A DNA stretch of 59,330 nt from Staphylococcus sp. GSSP0090 (lineage in GTDB: Bacteria; Bacillota; Bacilli; Staphylococcales; Staphylococcaceae): assembly GCF_013391405.1 (NCBI RefSeq), contig NZ_JACBFD010000038.1:1-59330 (forward strand), read 5' to 3'. The stretch's first letter is position 1; every line of letters starts with the position of its first letter. Positions 57,082 through 59,330 of this stretch are shown piece after piece. The notes beneath the pieces are model-generated. The model made no database searches and was not told the origin of the DNA. It saw only the letters and a list, made by a program, of their open reading frames with translations. The position numbers and the translations under genes were made by a program.

Positions 57082-57488
57082 ATGTTACATCCTTTTTCAA
57101 ATTAAAACACGCCACTTCGAAAAGTGGCGTCAACCTCGAAAATATAATCGGCACTAAAGTTTGGAGGACTTCTTGTGCTTAGTTATCTATACCCATTGTT
57201 ATAAAATAAAAACACAAATAACTAATAAATTACAAAATAACAATAGATTATTTTTTTGAAACGTAAAAACATTTAACCTTGAATACTTAATAATATTAGA
57301 TGTTAAGAAATAAATTTTAATAAAAACAATCATAATGTTGGAAAACAATTTAATAAAAAGTTATCCTATAGATAAAGCATTAATGAAAAAACAGATTAAT
57401 TATCGTGTTGAATTTAGTAAGAGATACCATACATTTCGATAAAATTTTGAATGTTTTAATAGAAATGGTTTGAAAAAAGGGTGATGAA
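57082..57488. other. Intergenic region with a candidate sRNA
   Basis: The candidate sRNA or leader runs from about 57185 to 57100 on the minus strand. The part 57220-57480 is AT-rich; an unsupported 35-codon frame at 57335-57442 has no ribosome binding site. Confidence 0.5.
57100..57185 (-). ncRNA. Candidate small RNA or regulatory leader with a CCUCC loop
   Basis: On the minus strand a first stem (GCAC 57178-57175 with GTGC 57154-57151 and some inner pairs) exposes TCCTCC (57168-57163) in its loop. A 9-bp perfect hairpin follows (57130-57122 with 57117-57109) and ends in GTGTTTTAAT. A CCUCC loop could pair with Shine-Dalgarno sequences, as known for several staphylococcal sRNAs. A TATAGA -10 near 57191-57186 is weak. 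Confidence 0.4.
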
Positions 57489-57653
57489 ATGGAAGTATTA
57501 CGTAAAGTTTATAAGGATGGCGAACCTGTCTATCACGTCAAAACGGATAAAGGCCTAGTTGTTAGAATTAAAGGGTCTGATGATTTAACAAATTCAGAAA
57601 CCGAAGAATTACTGTTACTCGTTTCACAAGATATAGATAAAATGAAAAAGTAA
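57489..57653 (+). CDS. 54-aa small protein (family B, copy 2), unrecognised
   Basis: This soluble 54-aa protein starts MEVLRKVY and has the shared core YHVKTDKGLVVRIK (15-28), then a helix (about 36-53). The leader AAGGGTGATGAA before ATG 57489 is like that of the paralogue at 56600. The stop is followed by TAATAA in frame. A terminator lies at 57754-57797. Its function is unknown; the conserved YH-x2-TD-x-GL pattern is the only clue. Confidence 0.65.
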   Translation: MEVLRKVYKDGEPVYHVKTDKGLVVRIKGSDDLTNSETEELLLLVSQDIDKMKK

Positions 57654-57753
57654 TAACAAAGGTACTCACAGTATAATTGCATCCATTTAATTTCAAATCA
57701 AGGGGCAAGAAGTTGAATGGGCACAGTGAGTTTTAATTAAATCAATCATTGAT

Positions 57754-57797
57754 AAACGCCAACTAAAGCATACATTTTGCTTAGTTGGCGTTTTGTA
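57754..57797. terminator. Terminator between the 54-aa gene and the ElaA-like gene
   Basis: A 13-bp stem (57754-57766 with 57781-57793), with GC/GC at the inner end, has TTTTG after it on the plus side. Confidence 0.75.
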
Positions 57798-57921
57798 TAG
57801 TGTAATTTATGATTTTGATTAAAATTTAAATCAAGTCTTTAAAATGAATGACATGCACCCATTTCTGTATATATGCCAATTAAGTTTTTTTACAGTTAGC
57901 TAGAGCATTGTCGTTTGATAT

Positions 57922-58362
57922 TTAGTTTTCTGTACGCATTTCAAATGCAATATGCGGGATACCATCTTCCAAATACGTACCCGAGACTCTATGTAAACCA
58001 AATGATTCATAAAACGACTTTAAATGTGCTTGTCCCGAAATTTTTATTGTCGTGTTTTGATACATTTCATTTATTTTAGCAATTGTATCATTGACGATTT
58101 TTCGACCATAGCCATGGTTTCTATAATTTTCATTAACCAAAACTCTTCCAAAACTTACATATTGTTCAAACGCTATAATTCTTGTATAGGCCACGATATC
58201 ATCGCCATTACGCAATATCATATGAATGGCATTTTGATCATAATCATCAACCTCTTGATAAATACACTTTTGTTCTACGACAAACACACGTATACGTTCC
58301 TGGTAAATTTGAACAAGTTCTTGACTGGTTAAATCTTTTGTATGTTTTATATATAAATCCAT
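57922..58362 (-). CDS. GNAT-family acetyltransferase, ElaA-like
   Basis: This 146-aa protein is of the ElaA type: LYQERIRVFVVEQKCIYQEVDDYD-like N-terminal region (residues 18-42) and the acetyl-CoA loop FGRVLVNENYRNHGYGRKIV near 71-90 (R/NxxGxG type). The acceptor is unknown. GGAGG lies seven bases before ATG 58362. It is 102 bp from the VOC-family gene on the same strand; probably separate transcripts or a loose pair. Confidence 0.87.
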   Translation of the reverse strand: MDLYIKHTKDLTSQELVQIYQERIRVFVVEQKCIYQEVDDYDQNAIHMILRNGDDIVAYTRIIAFEQYVSFGRVLVNENYRNHGYGRKIVNDTIAKINEMYQNTTIKISGQAHLKSFYESFGLHRVSGTYLEDGIPHIAFEMRTEN

Positions 58363-58464
58363 TATTTACCTCCAAAAACAATAACGCGCATTATCCATAC
58401 TATCAACGATTCGTTTTAGAACAAATCTATCACTTATAAAGAAATCGCCTAGAAAAATCCTTAT

Positions 58465-58851
58465 TTATTGTTCAACGATTTGAATCAAATTACCACACGT
58501 ATCATCAAAGATAGCATACTTTATGCCATCAACCTCTTTGGGTTCAGCGTGAAATGTAACGCCTTTATCAATCAATGCATGATGTTCATCATCCAAGTTG
58601 TCTACACCAAACATTGTGACTGGTATCCCTGCCGAATATAACCCTTCTTGATAATTTTTAGCTATTGGACTGGCATTAGGTTCTAATACGATTTCAACTG
58701 GATTGTTGGAATCTTTTTCTGTAACAGTCACCCATCTGAATCCACCGCCAATTTCAATATTATGTTTTGTTTTAAACCCTAAGGTCTCTGTATAAAATTG
58801 TTGTGCTTTGTCTTGATCATCTACAAAAATACTTGTCGCTATAATTTTCAT
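58465..58851 (-). CDS. VOC (glyoxalase/bleomycin resistance) superfamily protein
   Basis: This 128-aa protein has two beta-alpha-beta-beta-beta modules: TSIFVDDQDKAQQFYTETLGF near 5-25 and VTFHAEPKEVDGIKYAIFDD near 94-113, ending in GNLIQIVEQ with the last metal-site glutamate. The substrate is unknown; it may be a glyoxalase-like lyase or an extradiol-like enzyme. The start is ATG 58849-58851, seven bases after AAGGAG; sixteen upstream in-frame residues are rejected. Confidence 0.85.
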   Translation of the reverse strand: MKIIATSIFVDDQDKAQQFYTETLGFKTKHNIEIGGGFRWVTVTEKDSNNPVEIVLEPNASPIAKNYQEGLYSAGIPVTMFGVDNLDDEHHALIDKGVTFHAEPKEVDGIKYAIFDDTCGNLIQIVEQ

Positions 58852-59062
58852 CTCTATTCTCCTTTTTAATGAAATGCTTTTTGTACTAACGATATTCAAT
58901 ATATTTACATTTCAATATATAATAAAATTCAAAAATGTAAAATTTCAAATAACATACATAATTTAATGCACTATTTTAATAAAGTATAAGTTTGTATTAC
59001 AGATATAGATATACTACAATGGCTAGTGGATGTAGTTTATCTATTTTTAGGAGTGACTCGTT

Positions 59063-59263
59063 ATGAAAAATCTTATGGAATTACGCGAAAAGTCTAATTT
59101 AAGTATTTCAAAATTAGCGATTAATTTAAATGCTAATTACGATACAGATATTAGAATTTGCCAAATTTGGGACTGGGAAAATGGCTATCGCAATGTTTCA
59201 AATAAAAACGCATCAATATTAGCTGATTACTTTAATGTTTCTGAAAATGAATTTATTCAATAA
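59063..59263 (+). CDS. XRE-like helix-turn-helix protein, small
   Basis: This 66-aa protein looks like a single XRE/Cro HTH domain: LMELREKSNLSISKLAINLN (4-23), a recognition-helix area around IRICQIWDWENGYRNVS (30-46), and the typical ending ILADYFNVSENEFIQ. The middle (NANYDTD) departs from the consensus, so DNA binding is likely but not certain. AGGAGTGA precedes ATG 59063. A terminator follows at 59299. No partner gene is visible before the window ends. Confidence 0.68.
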   Translation: MKNLMELREKSNLSISKLAINLNANYDTDIRICQIWDWENGYRNVSNKNASILADYFNVSENEFIQ

Positions 59264-59298
59264 TATTAAGGGAAGTTAATTAATTTGTATATTCAAGT

Positions 59299-59330
59299 GG
59301 GGAACGGCAAAACGCTTTCCCCCTTTTTTT
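59299..59330 (+). terminator. Terminator at window end
   Basis: GGGGAA (59299-59304) pairs with TTCCCC (59317-59322), with an inner CG/CG pair, and the sequence ends in T7. Confidence 0.8.

Noticed and set aside
57335..57442. 35-codon ORF with basic, tyrosine-containing product
   Set aside because: No ribosome binding site before the ATG and no terminator or promoter context.
48382..57797. Prophage, insertion sequence or CRISPR array in the small-gene region
   Set aside because: No transposase, integrase, terminal inverted or target repeats, or regularly spaced repeats were seen.

Overview
The window is chromosomal DNA of a Staphylococcus, AT-rich (roughly two thirds A+T by eye). The proteins match Staphylococcus aureus families almost one for one in content and order: mnh1 antiporter, ndh, dlt, lipA, suf, metNIQ, gcvH, aroD. 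They are clearly diverged in sequence, so a non-aureus species, probably coagulase-negative, is more likely than S. aureus. I cannot name the species. No rRNA, tRNA, insertion sequence, prophage or CRISPR array is visible.

Layout. Positions 1-1.9 kb hold an S1-domain protein, the peptidyl-prolyl isomerase PpiB and KapB. Positions 2.0-7.8 kb hold the seven-gene mnhABCDEFG Na+/H+ antiporter operon. Positions 8.2-17.6 kb hold a histidine-rich flavoprotein behind a perfect Zur box, a thioesterase, a Na+/H+ antiporter-family protein, an M17 aminopeptidase, NDH-2, and a run of small iron-sulfur or thiol proteins (A-type carrier, YuzB, YuzD, Nfu) with a second NDH-2-like flavoprotein. Positions 17.9-22.1 kb hold dltXABCD for teichoic acid D-alanylation, including the 48-aa dltX. 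Positions 22.5-32.2 kb are housekeeping genes (2-hydroxyacid dehydrogenase, HAD phosphatase, orphan HepT-like protein, YutD, LipA, nucleotidase, TSUP exporter, DUF72, NMO oxygenase, CNNM/CBS protein). Positions 32.6-38.2 kb hold sufCDSUB. Positions 38.5-41.1 kb hold DUF368, a second CNNM/CBS protein and a protein that seems to start at ATT. Positions 41.2-48.4 kb hold metNIQ under a SAM-I riboswitch, redox proteins, GcvH, a nitroreductase, AroD and an Ohr-like protein.

From 48.4 kb to the end the region changes character. It holds many very small, mostly unrecognised genes between a GNAT enzyme, a citrate transporter and a BASS-family transporter. Several are under 60 codons: a 33-aa membrane peptide, two paralogous 44-aa single-TM proteins, and two paralogous soluble proteins of 58 and 54 aa. 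Candidate small RNAs also lie there.

Functionally, much of the conserved part concerns the cell envelope and energy: Na+ extrusion (Mnh), NADH oxidation (NDH-2), Fe-S cluster assembly (Suf, Nfu, A-type carrier), the lipoyl pathway (LipA consumes Fe-S clusters, GcvH carries lipoate) and envelope charge (Dlt). The best regulatory readings are the Zur box (8206-8228), the SAM-I riboswitch (43820-43983), a near-consensus cre over the citrate transporter promoter (50027-50040), a SigB-like promoter (51720-51745) and a Fur-like box at the nitroreductase (47017-47031). The most novel material is the small-protein region at 48.4-57.7 kb and the Zur-controlled flavoenzyme.
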